From positions 3,691,001 through 3,755,000 of the forward strand of contig NC_020453.1 in the NCBI RefSeq assembly GCF_000344805.1: DNA of 64,000 nucleotides. The letters run 5' to 3'. The stretch is from Bradyrhizobium oligotrophicum S58 (GTDB taxonomy: Bacteria > Pseudomonadota > Alphaproteobacteria > Rhizobiales > Xanthobacteraceae). Position 1 is the first letter of the stretch. Each line of letters begins with the position of its first letter. Below the pieces are notes generated by a model. That model saw only the letters and a program-made list of their open reading frames with translations. It had not been told where the DNA came from and ran no database searches. Below, piece after piece: positions 17,482 to 26,592 of the stretch. A program made the translations under genes and the position numbers.

Positions 17482-18417
17482 TCAGCGGATCGCGATCGGG
17501 TTGATCATCCCTTGCACACCGCCGCGCCAGCGTGGCTGGCCGAGCACGAACAGGAACTCGTAGCCCTTGTCGGCGGCGAGCGCTGCGGTGTCCATGTTCT
17601 CCAGGATGTAGGTGCCGTTCATGGCGAGCAGGATCTGATGCACCTCGAACAGGTTCGGCGACTCGAACGGGATCGCCTCGACGGCCCAGTTGTCGGCGCC
17701 GATCGCGACCACGCCCTTCGACGTCAGATATCTGGCGCCTTCGACGCCGAGACCGGGCTCGCCGGCGCTGTAGCGTTTGTCGTCCTTGCCGACCAGGCCG
17801 AGCCAGCCGGTGTGGAAGATCACGATGTCGCCCTGTCGGATCTCGACGTTCTGCTTCTTGGCGGCCTCCTCGATCTCCTTGACGTTGAAGGCGGTGCCTT
17901 CCTTGACCACGTCGGTGTTGTAATAGGCGGCCATGTCGAGCAGCACGCCGCGCGCCACCAGCGGCGGCACCTTCTCGATGCCGAGCTTCTTCAAGCCGGT
18001 CGGGTCGGCGAAGTCGAGCAGCTTGTTGCCGTTGTAGTAGACGTGCTCGATCCCGAGATGGCCGAGGCCGTCGATCTGGCTGCCGATGCCGACCCAGCTG
18101 TCGATGATGTCGTCATTGTAGGTGGCCTTGTTGGGCCCGAGGCCGGGGATGCCAGCCTGTCCCGGCTGCACCACCGTGATCTTGAACGAGCGCGGCGGGT
18201 AGGCCGGCGTCTTGGAGTCGACGATCATGCCGAGCGGGTAGGTCTTGCCGGTCTTCACCAGCGAGGCGGCTTTGACCACGAGCTCCGGTGTCATGTAGTT
18301 GGCGGCGCCGATCTCGTCTGCCGGCCCCCATTTCGACTTGGTCCAGTCCTGAGCATTCGCCGTTCCGATTGCGCCCGCAAAGGCGATCGAACAGCACAAC
18401 ACGAACGCGTTGCGCAT
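17482..18417 (-). CDS. Periplasmic cyclase-family protein (kynurenine formamidase-like fold)
   Basis: 311-residue member of the cyclase/kynurenine-formamidase superfamily (PF04199). A cleavable signal peptide runs to ANAQ (about residue 23), so the enzyme is exported. The metal-site region reads WVGIGSQIDGLGHLG, the counterpart of the HxGTHxDxPxH motif, with several positions differing from the kynurenine formamidase consensus. A second conserved part is GDIVIFHTGWLG. Start at ATG 18417 has a perfect GGAGGAA ribosome-binding site. Such proteins hydrolyse amides or lactones of unknown identity; kynurenine itself is unlikely given the motif change and export. Confidence 0.85.
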   Translation of the reverse strand: MRNAFVLCCSIAFAGAIGTANAQDWTKSKWGPADEIGAANYMTPELVVKAASLVKTGKTYPLGMIVDSKTPAYPPRSFKITVVQPGQAGIPGLGPNKATYNDDIIDSWVGIGSQIDGLGHLGIEHVYYNGNKLLDFADPTGLKKLGIEKVPPLVARGVLLDMAAYYNTDVVKEGTAFNVKEIEEAAKKQNVEIRQGDIVIFHTGWLGLVGKDDKRYSAGEPGLGVEGARYLTSKGVVAIGADNWAVEAIPFESPNLFEVHQILLAMNGTYILENMDTAALAADKGYEFLFVLGQPRWRGGVQGMINPIAIR

Positions 18418-18648
18418 TGCATTTCCTCCGACATGTTGACGCTTGTTGGGTTTTCGCGCTGGCCAGCGCTGCATCCTAACGTAGTATCCGATCACCGGAC
18501 AAAATCTTTTTCGGATGCGTGCGTCGCACCGCGCCCGAAAGTCGCATCGGCAAAAATGGCCGTAGTTTACGGCAGATAAAGGTCATTTCGCACCATGGAA
18601 TTTGCAGTCAGCCAGCTCGGTTCGTTCACAATCCCTGGGTGAATCCAC

Positions 18649-19539
18649 TCAAGCCGCGATGTCGCGATCCCGGCCGGCAAGTCCGTCCATGAAGGCCGAA
18701 AGTGCGCTGGTGCGATGCGCCGCGCGGCGATGGATGAAGAGCGTCTCGACCCGCGCATAGGAGGGCTCGAGCGTGTGCAGGCCGACGCTGCCGATCATCT
18801 CGTGCCGCGTCACCACCGCGCGCGGCAGCAGCGCGACGCCCATGCCGGCAGCGACGCAGCCGATCATGCCGTCGAGCGTACCGAGCTCGATGCGGGACGC
18901 GGCGGGCCAGCCGAAATCGTTGATGATCTGCTCCAGCCGCTGCCGGTAGGTGCAGCCGGCCCTGAACACCAGGGCGGTCGGACCGGAGCCGGCGGTGGCC
19001 GCGCGCAATGCAGCCAGGCTCTCGAAGCGCCGTGCCGTCACCAGCACCAGCTCCTCTTCGAAGGCGGTGACGCCGGCAAGCTCGGGATGATCGATCGGGC
19101 CGGCGACGAAGGCGCCGTCGAGCGTGCCATCGAGCACGCCGGCCACGAGATCAGCGGTCGGCGCCGTGCGCAGGCTCAATGCGACAGCCGGAAAACGCTG
19201 GTGAAAGTGGGCGAGCAGCGTCGGCAGGCGCACCGCGGCGGTAGTCTCCATCGAGCCGATCATCAAGGGCCCCTTGGGCTCGCCGTCGTCGCGCGCGGCG
19301 AGCAGCGCCTCGCGCGACAGCGCGGCCATGCGGTCAGCGTAGGGCAACAGGCGGAGCCCGGCGCCGGTCAGGGTCATGCCGCGGCTGTGCCGTTCGAACA
19401 GCATGGTGCCGATCTCGGCTTCCAGCGCCTTGATCCGTTGGGTCACGTTGGACTGCACCGTGTTGAGGGCTTCGGCGGCACGCGTGATGCCGCCGGTGCG
19501 CGCCACCACCGCGAAAGTCTGAAGGTCGCTCAGTTCCAC
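18649..19539 (-). CDS. LysR-family transcriptional regulator
   Basis: 296-residue LTTR. The N-terminal winged helix-turn-helix reads LQTFAVVARTGGITRAAEALNTVQSNVTQRIKALE, followed by a periplasmic-binding-like effector domain that starts about residue 90. It is divergent from two nitronate monooxygenase genes with a 105-bp gap containing a small palindrome. That arrangement is typical of an LTTR controlling its neighbour in response to a pathway metabolite, so regulation of the nitronate monooxygenases is the natural inference. Confidence 0.93.
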   Translation of the reverse strand: MELSDLQTFAVVARTGGITRAAEALNTVQSNVTQRIKALEAEIGTMLFERHSRGMTLTGAGLRLLPYADRMAALSREALLAARDDGEPKGPLMIGSMETTAAVRLPTLLAHFHQRFPAVALSLRTAPTADLVAGVLDGTLDGAFVAGPIDHPELAGVTAFEEELVLVTARRFESLAALRAATAGSGPTALVFRAGCTYRQRLEQIINDFGWPAASRIELGTLDGMIGCVAAGMGVALLPRAVVTRHEMIGSVGLHTLEPSYARVETLFIHRRAAHRTSALSAFMDGLAGRDRDIAA

Positions 19540-19574
19540 GGCTGCTCTCCGTTTCGAATCTACGAATGCAGGGT

Positions 19575-19595
19575 TCTCAAGTATTCATTTTGAGA
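19575..19595. promoter_or_regulatory. Candidate LysR binding site
   Basis: TCTCAA (19575-19580) and TTGAGA (19590-19595) form an imperfectly extended palindrome with a 9-nt spacer inside a locally AT-rich patch, in the gap between the LysR gene and the first nitronate monooxygenase. The layout resembles LTTR T-N11-A boxes. Confidence 0.4.
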
Positions 19596-19644
19596 GAATG
19601 CTAGCGGCACCTAGAGTCGGGGTCCAGAGGCAAGGAGACGTTTG

Positions 19645-20649
19645 ATGCCGTTGAGGACGCCGCTGACGGAAAAGCTCGGCATTGATCACCCGGTTCTGCT
19701 GGCGCCGATGGACGTCGTCGCCGATGCGCGGCTGGTGCGTGCGGTCAGCAGCGCCGGCGGATTCGGCATTCTCGGTGGCGGCTACGGCAACCGGACGTGG
19801 CTGGCACAGGAGACCGCGAAGTTCGGCGGTCTGCACGCGCCGTTCGGCATCGGCTTCATCACCTGGTCGCTCGCCAAGCAGCCGGAGCTGCTCGACATCG
19901 CGCTCGCCGCGAAGCCGGCAGCGGTGATGTTGTCGTTCGGTGATCCCGCGCGTTTTGCCCCGGCGATCAAATCAGCCGGCGCGCTCTTGATATGCCAGGT
20001 GCAGGATGAGGCGATGGCGGCGCAGGCGCTCGCGGCCGGCGCCGACATCCTGATCGCGCAAGGAACTGAGGCGGGTGGCCACGGGGCGTCGCGCACCACG
20101 CTCGACATCGTTGCTGCGATCGTCGATCTCGCCGCAGGCCGCGTGCCGCTGGTCGCTGCTGGCGGGATCGCGGACGGTCGCGGCCTTGCCGCGATGCTCA
20201 CGCTCGGCGCCGATGGCGTGCTGCTCGGCACGCGCTTCTACGCCAGCGAGGAGGCCAACGGCGCCGGCGAGGCCAAGCGGCGCATCTGCGCGGCGCGCGC
20301 CGGCGAGACCGTGCGCGGCATCATCTTCGATCTCTCACGCAACAACGTCTGGCCGGCGCCGTTTACCGGCCGCTGCCTGATCAATGATCACGCGCGCCGC
20401 TGGATGGGACGCGAGGTCGAGCTGCTGCAGCAGGTTGCGGGCGTGTCGGCCGACTATATGAAGGCGCGGGCCGAGGGCAATTTCGATGTCGCAGCCGTCA
20501 TCGCAGGCGAGGCGGTCGGTTTGATTCATGATATCCCGCCGGCGGGCGAGATCGTCGAACGCATTGTCGCCGAGGCCGAACAGATCTTGCAAGGGCGGCG
20601 CAACTCGTCGCGGCCGTTGCCGAATTCGATTGAAGAAGAAGTGAGGTGA
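19645..20649 (+). CDS. Nitronate monooxygenase family protein
   Basis: 334-residue FMN TIM-barrel enzyme of the nitronate monooxygenase (2-nitropropane dioxygenase) family, which oxidises alkyl nitronates to carbonyl compounds. Features: APMDVVADARLVRAVSSAGGFGILG at the start of the barrel, IAQGTEAGGHGASR (FMN site) near residue 140, and AAGGIADGRGLAAMLTLGADGVLLGTRF binding the phosphate. Start at ATG 19645 has an AAGGAG site; a TTG directly before is less likely. It is followed after 3 nt by a second homologue of different sequence, forming an operon under the divergent LysR. Confidence 0.9.
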   Translation: MPLRTPLTEKLGIDHPVLLAPMDVVADARLVRAVSSAGGFGILGGGYGNRTWLAQETAKFGGLHAPFGIGFITWSLAKQPELLDIALAAKPAAVMLSFGDPARFAPAIKSAGALLICQVQDEAMAAQALAAGADILIAQGTEAGGHGASRTTLDIVAAIVDLAAGRVPLVAAGGIADGRGLAAMLTLGADGVLLGTRFYASEEANGAGEAKRRICAARAGETVRGIIFDLSRNNVWPAPFTGRCLINDHARRWMGREVELLQQVAGVSADYMKARAEGNFDVAAVIAGEAVGLIHDIPPAGEIVERIVAEAEQILQGRRNSSRPLPNSIEEEVR

Positions 20650-20652
20650 ACC

Positions 20653-21729
20653 ATGTGGCCCGATCGCCGCTTTCTGGATCTCGTCAAGACCGAACATCCG
20701 ATCGTGCTCGCCCCGATGGCTGGGGTGATGGATGCCGAACTCGTCATCGCCGTGGCGCAAGGGGGCGGCCTCGGCTCGCTGCCCTCCGCGATGCTGAGCG
20801 CGGACAAGGCGCGCGAGCAGGTCAACATCATCCGCCAGCGCGTGTCGGCGCCGCTCAACCTGAACTTCTTCTGCCACATCCCGGTCGAGGCCGATGCGGC
20901 GCGCGAGGCCGGCTGGAAGCAACGCCTTGGCGCCTACTATCAGGAGTATGGCGTGGATCCGGCGGCTCCGATCACCGCTGCCAACCGCGCCCCGTTCGAT
21001 GCGGCGATGTGCGCGGTGGTCGAGGAACTGAAGCCGGAGATCGTAAGCTTCCATTTCGGCCTGCCTGAGCCGTCTCTGCTGGCGCGCGTGAAGGCGACCG
21101 GCGCGGTCGTGATGGCCTCAGCGACCGTGGTCCGCGAGGCAGTGTGGCTGGAGCAGAACGGCGCCGACGTCATCATCGCGCAGGGCGCCGAGGCGGGCGG
21201 CCATCGCGGCATGTTCCTGACCGACAAACTCGCCGAGCAGGTCGGCACGTTCGCGCTGGTGCCGCAGGTGGTCGATGCGGTTAACCTGCCGGTGGTTGCG
21301 GCCGGCGGTATCGCCGACGGCAGAGGCATCGCGGCGGCCTTCGCGCTCGGCGCCTCCGGCGTGCAGATCGGTAGCGCCTATCTGCGCTGTCCCGAATCCA
21401 AGGTCAGCGCTCCCGCGCGCGCTGCGCTCGCAGCGGCTGACGACGAATCGACCGTCATCACCAACGTCATGACAGGTCGGCTCGCCCGCGGCGTCGCCAA
21501 CCGGGTCATGCGTGAGGTCGGTCCGATCTCGCCGGATGCGCCGGCGTTTCCGCATGCCGCGACCGCGCTAGGCCCGCTTAAGGCCGCGGCGGAGAAGCAG
21601 GGAAGGGTCGATTTTACCAATCTCTGGGCTGGGCAGGCGTTGCCGTTGGGACGCGCGGTGCCAGCGACCGAGCTGACGCGGACCCTGGCCGAACAGGCTT
21701 TGGCGCGCCTCGCGAAGATGGCGGGCTGA
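20653..21729 (+). CDS. Nitronate monooxygenase family protein, second copy
   Basis: 358-residue NMO-family enzyme. It has the class I-like features LAPMAGVMDAELVIAVAQGGGLGSLPSA, NLNFFCH, IIAQGAEAGGHRG and AAGGIADGRGIAAAFALGASGVQIGSAYL. It is clearly diverged from the preceding homologue and longer in the middle. Together the pair suggests oxidation of nitroalkanes, propionate-3-nitronate, or related substrates for which this fold has been recruited; which one cannot be told from sequence. Confidence 0.92.
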   Translation: MWPDRRFLDLVKTEHPIVLAPMAGVMDAELVIAVAQGGGLGSLPSAMLSADKAREQVNIIRQRVSAPLNLNFFCHIPVEADAAREAGWKQRLGAYYQEYGVDPAAPITAANRAPFDAAMCAVVEELKPEIVSFHFGLPEPSLLARVKATGAVVMASATVVREAVWLEQNGADVIIAQGAEAGGHRGMFLTDKLAEQVGTFALVPQVVDAVNLPVVAAGGIADGRGIAAAFALGASGVQIGSAYLRCPESKVSAPARAALAAADDESTVITNVMTGRLARGVANRVMREVGPISPDAPAFPHAATALGPLKAAAEKQGRVDFTNLWAGQALPLGRAVPATELTRTLAEQALARLAKMAG

Positions 21730-21837
21730 CGCCTCGGGCAGGGCATTGCCCTGGGAAAGTCCAGAGGCTGCCGGTTGCGGCGCGAAAGCGGCCTCTGCTA
21801 TAGGGCGGGTTCACCTTGTCCCGTGAGGCCCTATATA

Positions 21838-22125
21838 ATGTCGGTCGATGCCGCCACCGTCCGCCGGATCGCGCAATTGGCGCGGATCGCTGTCACTGAC
21901 GCCGAGGTCCCGCATCTGCAGGGCGAGCTCAATGCGATGCTGGCCTTCGTCGAGCAGCTCTCGGAGGTCAATGTCGAGGGCGTCGAACCGATGACCTCGG
22001 TGACCCCGATGGCGATGAAGAAGCGCCAGGACGTGGTCACGGACGGCGACATCGCCGACGACATCGTCAAGAACGCGCCGGCGACCGAGAACCACTTCTT
22101 CCTCGTGCCGAAGGTCGTGGAATAG
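21838..22125 (+). CDS. gatC: Asp/Glu-tRNA amidotransferase subunit C
   Basis: 95-residue GatC, the small subunit that stabilises the GatA/GatB pair of the tRNA-dependent amidotransferase that makes Gln-tRNA(Gln) and Asn-tRNA(Asn). The sequence is canonical: [27 protein letters not shown] and a GVEPM-containing linker. Start at ATG 21838 with GAGG about 9 nt upstream. First gene of the gat operon, on the same strand as a small CLLC protein, gatA, another small protein and gatB. Confidence 0.95.
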   Translation: MSVDAATVRRIAQLARIAVTDAEVPHLQGELNAMLAFVEQLSEVNVEGVEPMTSVTPMAMKKRQDVVTDGDIADDIVKNAPATENHFFLVPKVVE

Positions 22126-22184
22126 CCCAGGTAGCCGTATGGCGCGCGCCATCTGCTCCTCAAACCGACAAGCGAGCCAACGCC

Positions 22185-22418
22185 ATGTGCCTGCTCTGCG
22201 ACGATGAAGCGGCCTACAAGGCCTATATGGATTATCTCGACGCGATGGAGCGGCAGGGCAAGGCCGCCGATCCGGACAAGGCCGTGAACGAGATCCTCGA
22301 CCAGCTCGAGGCGTTCAACGCCAACAAGACTCCCCCCAAGAAGAACAAGTTCTTCGCCGACGACACCACCGACGACAAGACGCTCTCCCCATTCTTCTGC
22401 AGCCCGATCAACAAATGA
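22185..22418 (+). CDS. Small conserved protein inside the gat operon, unknown function
   Basis: 77-residue hydrophilic protein starting [21 protein letters not shown], with a CxxC pair at the N-terminus and a third Cys near the end, and predicted helical. Its stop codon overlaps the gatA start in an ATGA arrangement, so it is translationally coupled to gatA and almost certainly expressed. The N-terminal CLLC could bind a metal or form a disulphide. I do not recognise a characterised family. Its place between gatC and gatA makes a role linked to the amidotransferase, or simple co-regulation, the obvious options. Confidence 0.75.
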   Translation: MCLLCDDEAAYKAYMDYLDAMERQGKAADPDKAVNEILDQLEAFNANKTPPKKNKFFADDTTDDKTLSPFFCSPINK

Positions 22419-23890
22419 CCGATTTGACTTCGCTGACGCTCGCCGATGCCCGCCAGGGCCTCGCGGACAAGACCTTCACGTCGCTCGAGCTGACCGACGC
22501 CCATCTCAAGGCGATGGAAGAGGCGCGGGCGCTCAATGCCTTCGTGATGGAGACGCCGGAGAAGGCGCGCGATATGGCGCGCGACGCCGACGCCAAGATC
22601 ACCAAGGGCGAGGGCGGGCCGCTGGCCGGCATTCCGCTGGGGATCAAGGACCTGTTCGCCACCAAGGACGTCCGCACCACCGCGTGCTCGAAGATCCTCG
22701 GCAATTTCGTGCCGACCTACGAGTCGACCGTGACCTCGCAGCTGTGGCGCGACGGCGCGGTCATGCTCGGCAAGCTCAACAATGACGAGTTCGCGATGGG
22801 CTCGTCCAACGAGACCTCGTGCTTCGGCCCGGTGGGCAACCCCTGGCGCCGCGAGGGCTCCAATACCACGCTGGTCCCGGGCGGCTCGTCCGGCGGCTCG
22901 GCGTCCGCCGTGGCGGCGCTGTTGTGCATGGGCGCGACCGCGACGGATACCGGCGGCTCGATCCGCCAGCCCGCCGCGTTCACGGCAACCGTCGGCATCA
23001 AGCCGACCTATGGCCGCTGCTCGCGCTGGGGTATCGTCGCCTTCGCTTCGTCGCTCGACCAGGCTGGCCCGATCGCGCGCACCACGCGTGACGCCGCGAT
23101 CCTGCTGCGCTCGATGGCCGGCCACGACCCGAAGGATACGACCTCGGTCGATATTCCGGTGCCGGACTACGAGGCCGCGATCGGGAAGTCCCTGAAGGGC
23201 ATGAAGATCGGCATCCCCAAGGAATATCGCCTCGACGGCATGCCGGCCGAGATCGAGAAGCTGTGGAGCGAAGGCCGCAAGTGGCTGGAGGCCGCAGGCG
23301 CTGAAACCGTCGAGGTGTCGTTGCCGCACACGAAGTATGCGCTGCCGGCCTATTACATCGTGGCGCCGGCGGAGGCGTCCTCGAACCTCGCCCGCTACGA
23401 CGGCGTGCGATACGGCCTGCGCGTGCCGGGCAAGTCGATCGGCGAACTCTACGAGAACACCCGTGCCGAAGGTTTTGGGCCCGAGGTGCGGCGCCGCGTC
23501 ATGATCGGCACCTATGTGCTCTCGGCCGGCTATTACGACGCCTATTACATCCGGGCGCAGAGGGTCCGTACCCTGATCAAGAAGGATTTCGAGGACTGCT
23601 TCGCCAAGGGCGTGAGCGCGATCCTGACGCCGGCGACGCCGTCGGCCGCCTTCGGCATCGGCGAGAAGGGCGGCGCCGATCCGGTGGAGATGTATCTCAA
23701 CGACATCTTCACGGTGACCGTGAACATGGCGGGCCTGCCGGGCATCGCGGTGCCGGCCGGCAAGGACGCGCAGGGGCTGCCGCTCGGGCTGCAACTGATC
23801 GGACGTCCGTTCGACGAGGAGACGCTGTTCTCGCTCGGCGAGGTCATCGAGCAGGCGGCGGGACGCTTCACGCCCGTTCGGTGGTGGTGA
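22415..23890 (+). CDS. gatA: Asp/Glu-tRNA amidotransferase subunit A
   Basis: 491-residue amidase-signature subunit that hydrolyses glutamine to supply ammonia to GatB. The Ser-cisSer-Lys triad region is intact: [10 protein letters not shown] (Lys near residue 75), [13 protein letters not shown] (Ser near 153) and [13 protein letters not shown] (nucleophile Ser near 177). Normal length for the family. The start overlaps the stop of the preceding small gene by 4 nt. The 3' end overlaps the next small gene by about 10 nt. Confidence 0.97.
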   Translation: MTDLTSLTLADARQGLADKTFTSLELTDAHLKAMEEARALNAFVMETPEKARDMARDADAKITKGEGGPLAGIPLGIKDLFATKDVRTTACSKILGNFVPTYESTVTSQLWRDGAVMLGKLNNDEFAMGSSNETSCFGPVGNPWRREGSNTTLVPGGSSGGSASAVAALLCMGATATDTGGSIRQPAAFTATVGIKPTYGRCSRWGIVAFASSLDQAGPIARTTRDAAILLRSMAGHDPKDTTSVDIPVPDYEAAIGKSLKGMKIGIPKEYRLDGMPAEIEKLWSEGRKWLEAAGAETVEVSLPHTKYALPAYYIVAPAEASSNLARYDGVRYGLRVPGKSIGELYENTRAEGFGPEVRRRVMIGTYVLSAGYYDAYYIRAQRVRTLIKKDFEDCFAKGVSAILTPATPSAAFGIGEKGGADPVEMYLNDIFTVTVNMAGLPGIAVPAGKDAQGLPLGLQLIGRPFDEETLFSLGEVIEQAAGRFTPVRWW

Positions 23891-24183
23891 GCTTACCCGA
23901 CTTCAAGACGAGCCTCGCGGGCGCCGCGCCCGCGACCGGCCTTTCGCCCGTGCTGACGGGTCTGTGGTGGCTGGGCAAGGGCGACTGGGACCGGGCGCAC
24001 GGGATCATTCAGGACGAGACCGGCCGCGACGCGGCCTGGGCGCACGCGCATCTGCATCGCGTCGAGGGCGATCTCGGCAATGCCGCCTATTGGTATCGCC
24101 AGGCCGGGCAGAAGGTCGCGACCGATGCGTTGGATATCGAATTCGAGCGGATCGTCTCCGCGCTTCTTGGATACAGAGAATAG
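23881..24183 (+). CDS. Small conserved protein between gatA and gatB
   Basis: Roughly 100-residue product with [46 protein letters not shown] and a terminal helix. The pattern is that of a short helical-hairpin (TPR/Sel1-like) protein. Three consecutive GTG codons (23881, 23884, 23887) can start it; all overlap the gatA 3' end, so it is translationally coupled. No function is known to me. It is the last high-GC gene before the lower-GC insertion in front of gatB, and its stop lies inside the left arm of an inverted repeat. Confidence 0.75.
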   Translation: MVVSLPDFKTSLAGAAPATGLSPVLTGLWWLGKGDWDRAHGIIQDETGRDAAWAHAHLHRVEGDLGNAAYWYRQAGQKVATDALDIEFERIVSALLGYRE

Positions 24184-24211
24184 CCTATGCCGTTTAGGAC
24201 AAGGCTATTCT
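24177..24211. repeat. 9-bp inverted repeat at the left edge of the gatB insertion
   Basis: AGAATAGCC (24177-24185) and GGCTATTCT (24203-24211) are perfect inverted copies with a 17-nt spacer. They lie exactly where base composition drops from typical chromosomal GC to the lower-GC open frame fused to gatB. This could be a hairpin terminator for the upstream operon segment, a regulatory hairpin for the inserted gene, or a remnant of the insertion event. No matching copy was seen near 25050. Confidence 0.45.
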
Positions 24212-24232
24212 GTTGGTGCTAGGGGAATGCAC

Positions 24233-26536
24233 ATGACATTCGAAGTACGGCAAATTCTGGATGTAGGCGTAAGTCACCCGGTTGTGGCGCGGCTTGGGCC
24301 CCAGACCAGCGAACTCACGAATTGGCTGAGCATCTCCCAAGAGAAGAAGCTTGAGCTTTCGCACGTCTACGCGATCACACTTACCCAGCGGCTTATTGAG
24401 TGTCACAAGGTTCGCGACTCTCTAACCGAGAAAATGAACGAAAGCCTTGAAAGGCTGGGCGATAAGCAAAGTCAGCAAGCTCGCGAAGTTCCTCACGTTA
24501 TTGGGCTCCAAAAGATCGTCGAAGGCTTCTTATACGAGGCCAAAGACTATCTTCGGGACTTGCTGAAGCTTTTTGAAATTCTCTATGACTGCAAACTTAA
24601 AGAGGCCAGCGCTTTCGCTGATTTGCAGGAAAACGGAGAGAGCAAGCTCTCCAAGTGGGCTTGCCTTAAGTTTGGCGATGAGCATCGTCTGACGAAACTC
24701 ATTCGATCCGAAGAGAGTTGGACTTCCGAGCTTGTTCGCAAAAGGAATGCCATCGAGCATCCCGGAGAAAAGTCGGGAACTCTGAAGATTGAGAATATTC
24801 GATCGGCAGATCAAGTCGGACGCTATGTTCCTCCTACCTGGACGCGTACAGGGCAGCCGGACAGCAGTATCCTAGCGGATATGGACATCTACCTCGACAA
24901 TATGCTGACCCTTGCAGAGGACCTGTTGGCGTCCGTTGTTTTGGAAGAGTTAGCGCCCAGAGGACTTACGATTCAAGAGATACCGGTCGAGCTGAGGGAT
25001 CGGCAATGTCCAATTCGGCTCAAGGTTGTCTTGTGGGGGAACCTCCCGTTACCGCCGGGGAGCTCCAACCAAGGCAAGCTGATCAAGGGCGCCACCGGCG
25101 ACTGGGAGGTCGTGATCGGCATGGAGATCCATGCCCAGGTGACCTCGAAATCAAAACTGTTCTCCGGCGCCTCGACCGCGTTCGGCGGCGACCCCAACAG
25201 CCACGTCTCGCTGGTCGATGTGGCGATGCCGGGCATGCTGCCGGTCATCAACGAGGAGTGCGTGCGCCAGGCCGTGCGCACCGGGCTCGGCCTGAACGCC
25301 AAGATCAACCTGCGCTCGGTGTTCGACCGCAAGAACTATTTCTATCCCGACCTGCCGCAGGGCTACCAGATCAGCCAGTACAAGGACCCGATCGTGGGCG
25401 AGGGCGAGGTCACGGTCGAGCTCGACGGCGGCAGGACCGCCACTGTCGGCATCGAGCGCCTGCACATCGAGCAGGATCCGGGGAAGATGCTGCACGACCA
25501 GTCGCCGTCGCTGTCCTATATCGACTTCAACCGCTGCGGCGTGGCGCTGATGGAGATCGTCTCCAAGCCTGATATCCGCGACGCCGAGCAGGCCAAGGCG
25601 TACGTGACCAAGCTGCGGTCGATCATGCGCTATCTCGGCACCTGCGACGGCGATATGGAAAAGGGATCGCTGCGCGCCGACGTCAACGTCTCCGTGCGCA
25701 AGCCGGGCGGGCCGCTCGGCACCCGCTGCGAGATCAAGAACATCAACTCCATCAGCTTCATCGGCCAGGCGGTCGAAGCCGAGGCGCGGCGCCAGATCGA
25801 GATCATCGAGGACGGCGGCGTGATCGAGCAGGAAACCCGCCGGTTCGATCCCGACAAGGGCGAGACGCGCTCGATGCGCTCCAAGGAGGAGGCGCACGAC
25901 TACCGTTACTTCCCGGACCCGGACCTGTTGCCGCTCGAGTTCTCGCAGGCTTTCGTCGACGAGCTGAAGGCGGCGCTGCCGGAGCTGCCGGACCAGAAGA
26001 CGGCGCGCTTCATCGCCGATCTCGGCCTCTCGCCCTACGACGCCTCGGTGCTGGTGGCCGAGCGCGAGAGCGCCGCGTTCTATGAAAGCGTGCTGGAGGC
26101 GCTGTCCGACCGCGGCCGGGACGGCAAGCTCGCCGCCAACTGGGTGATCAACGAGCTGTTCGGGCGGCTCAACAAGGAAGGCCGCGACATCGCGTCGTCT
26201 CCCGTCTCGGCCGCTCAGCTGGCCGCGATCGTCGCGCTGATCGGCGAGGGCACCATCTCCGGCAAGATCGCCAAGGACCTGTTCGAGATCGTCTGGAGCG
26301 AGGGCGGCGATCCGCGCGAGCTGGTGGAAAGTCGCGGCATGAAGCAGGTGACCGACCTCGGCGCGATCGAGAAGGTCGTCGACGAGATCATCGCGGCCAA
26401 TCCGGACAAGGTCGCGCAGGCCATCGCGAAGCCGCAGCTGGTCGGCTGGTTCGTCGGTCAGGTGATGAAGTCGTCGGGCGGCAAAGCCAATCCGCAGGCG
26501 GTCAACGATCTCCTGAAGAGCAAGCTCGGCATCTGA
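24233..26536 (+). CDS. gatB: HEPN-like domain fused in frame to Asp/Glu-tRNA amidotransferase subunit B
   Basis: One uninterrupted 767-codon frame. Residues ~281-767 are a normal GatB, which phosphorylates Glu/Asp-tRNA and receives ammonia from Gat[48 protein letters not shown], then the tail domain. Residues 1-~260 are foreign: helix-rich, lower in GC with different codon use, and carrying RNAIEH at 171-176, the RNxxxH motif of HEPN nucleases. I see no toxin partner. Start chosen at ATG 24233 (AGGGGA upstream); ATG 24227 is also in frame. No good GatB start lies near the junction; TTG 25031 is the only candidate that keeps the conserved N-terminus. The cell may therefore make a HEPN-GatB fusion, or initiate internally. 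GatB identity is certain; the fusion as a real protein and its RNase activity are inference. Confidence 0.88.
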   Translation: MTFEVRQILDVGVSHPVVARLGPQTSELTNWLSISQEKKLELSHVYAITLTQRLIECHKVRDSLTEKMNESLERLGDKQSQQAREVPHVIGLQKIVEGFLYEAKDYLRDLLKLFEILYDCKLKEASAFADLQENGESKLSKWACLKFGDEHRLTKLIRSEESWTSELVRKRNAIEHPGEKSGTLKIENIRSADQVGRYVPPTWTRTGQPDSSILADMDIYLDNMLTLAEDLLASVVLEELAPRGLTIQEIPVELRDRQCPIRLKVVLWGNLPLPPGSSNQGKLIKGATGDWEVVIGMEIHAQVTSKSKLFSGASTAFGGDPNSHVSLVDVAMPGMLPVINEECVRQAVRTGLGLNAKINLRSVFDRKNYFYPDLPQGYQISQYKDPIVGEGEVTVELDGGRTATVGIERLHIEQDPGKMLHDQSPSLSYIDFNRCGVALMEIVSKPDIRDAEQAKAYVTKLRSIMRYLGTCDGDMEKGSLRADVNVSVRKPGGPLGTRCEIKNINSISFIGQAVEAEARRQIEIIEDGGVIEQETRRFDPDKGETRSMRSKEEAHDYRYFPDPDLLPLEFSQAFVDELKAALPELPDQKTARFIADLGLSPYDASVLVAERESAAFYESVLEALSDRGRDGKLAANWVINELFGRLNKEGRDIASSPVSAAQLAAIVALIGEGTISGKIAKDLFEIVWSEGGDPRELVESRGMKQVTDLGAIEKVVDEIIAANPDKVAQAIAKPQLVGWFVGQVMKSSGGKANPQAVNDLLKSKLGI

Positions 26537-26561
26537 AACGACGATCGCTCGTCCTCGTTCC

Positions 26562-26592
26562 AACGGCGCGCACATGGTGCGCGCCGTTTTCG
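26562..26592 (+). terminator. Rho-independent terminator of the gat operon
   Basis: Perfect 12-bp GC-rich stem (AACGGCGCGCAC 26562-26573, GTGCGCGCCGTT 26577-26588) with a 3-nt loop and a T-rich tail TTTCGTTT, 26 nt after the gatB stop. Confidence 0.85.

Noticed and set aside
25006..25572. Frame starting ATG 25006 with a fair ribosome-binding site as a native gatB start
   Set aside because: It is out of frame with GatB and becomes a GatB shadow; it would matter only if a single-base error existed near 25070, which cannot be tested from this sequence.
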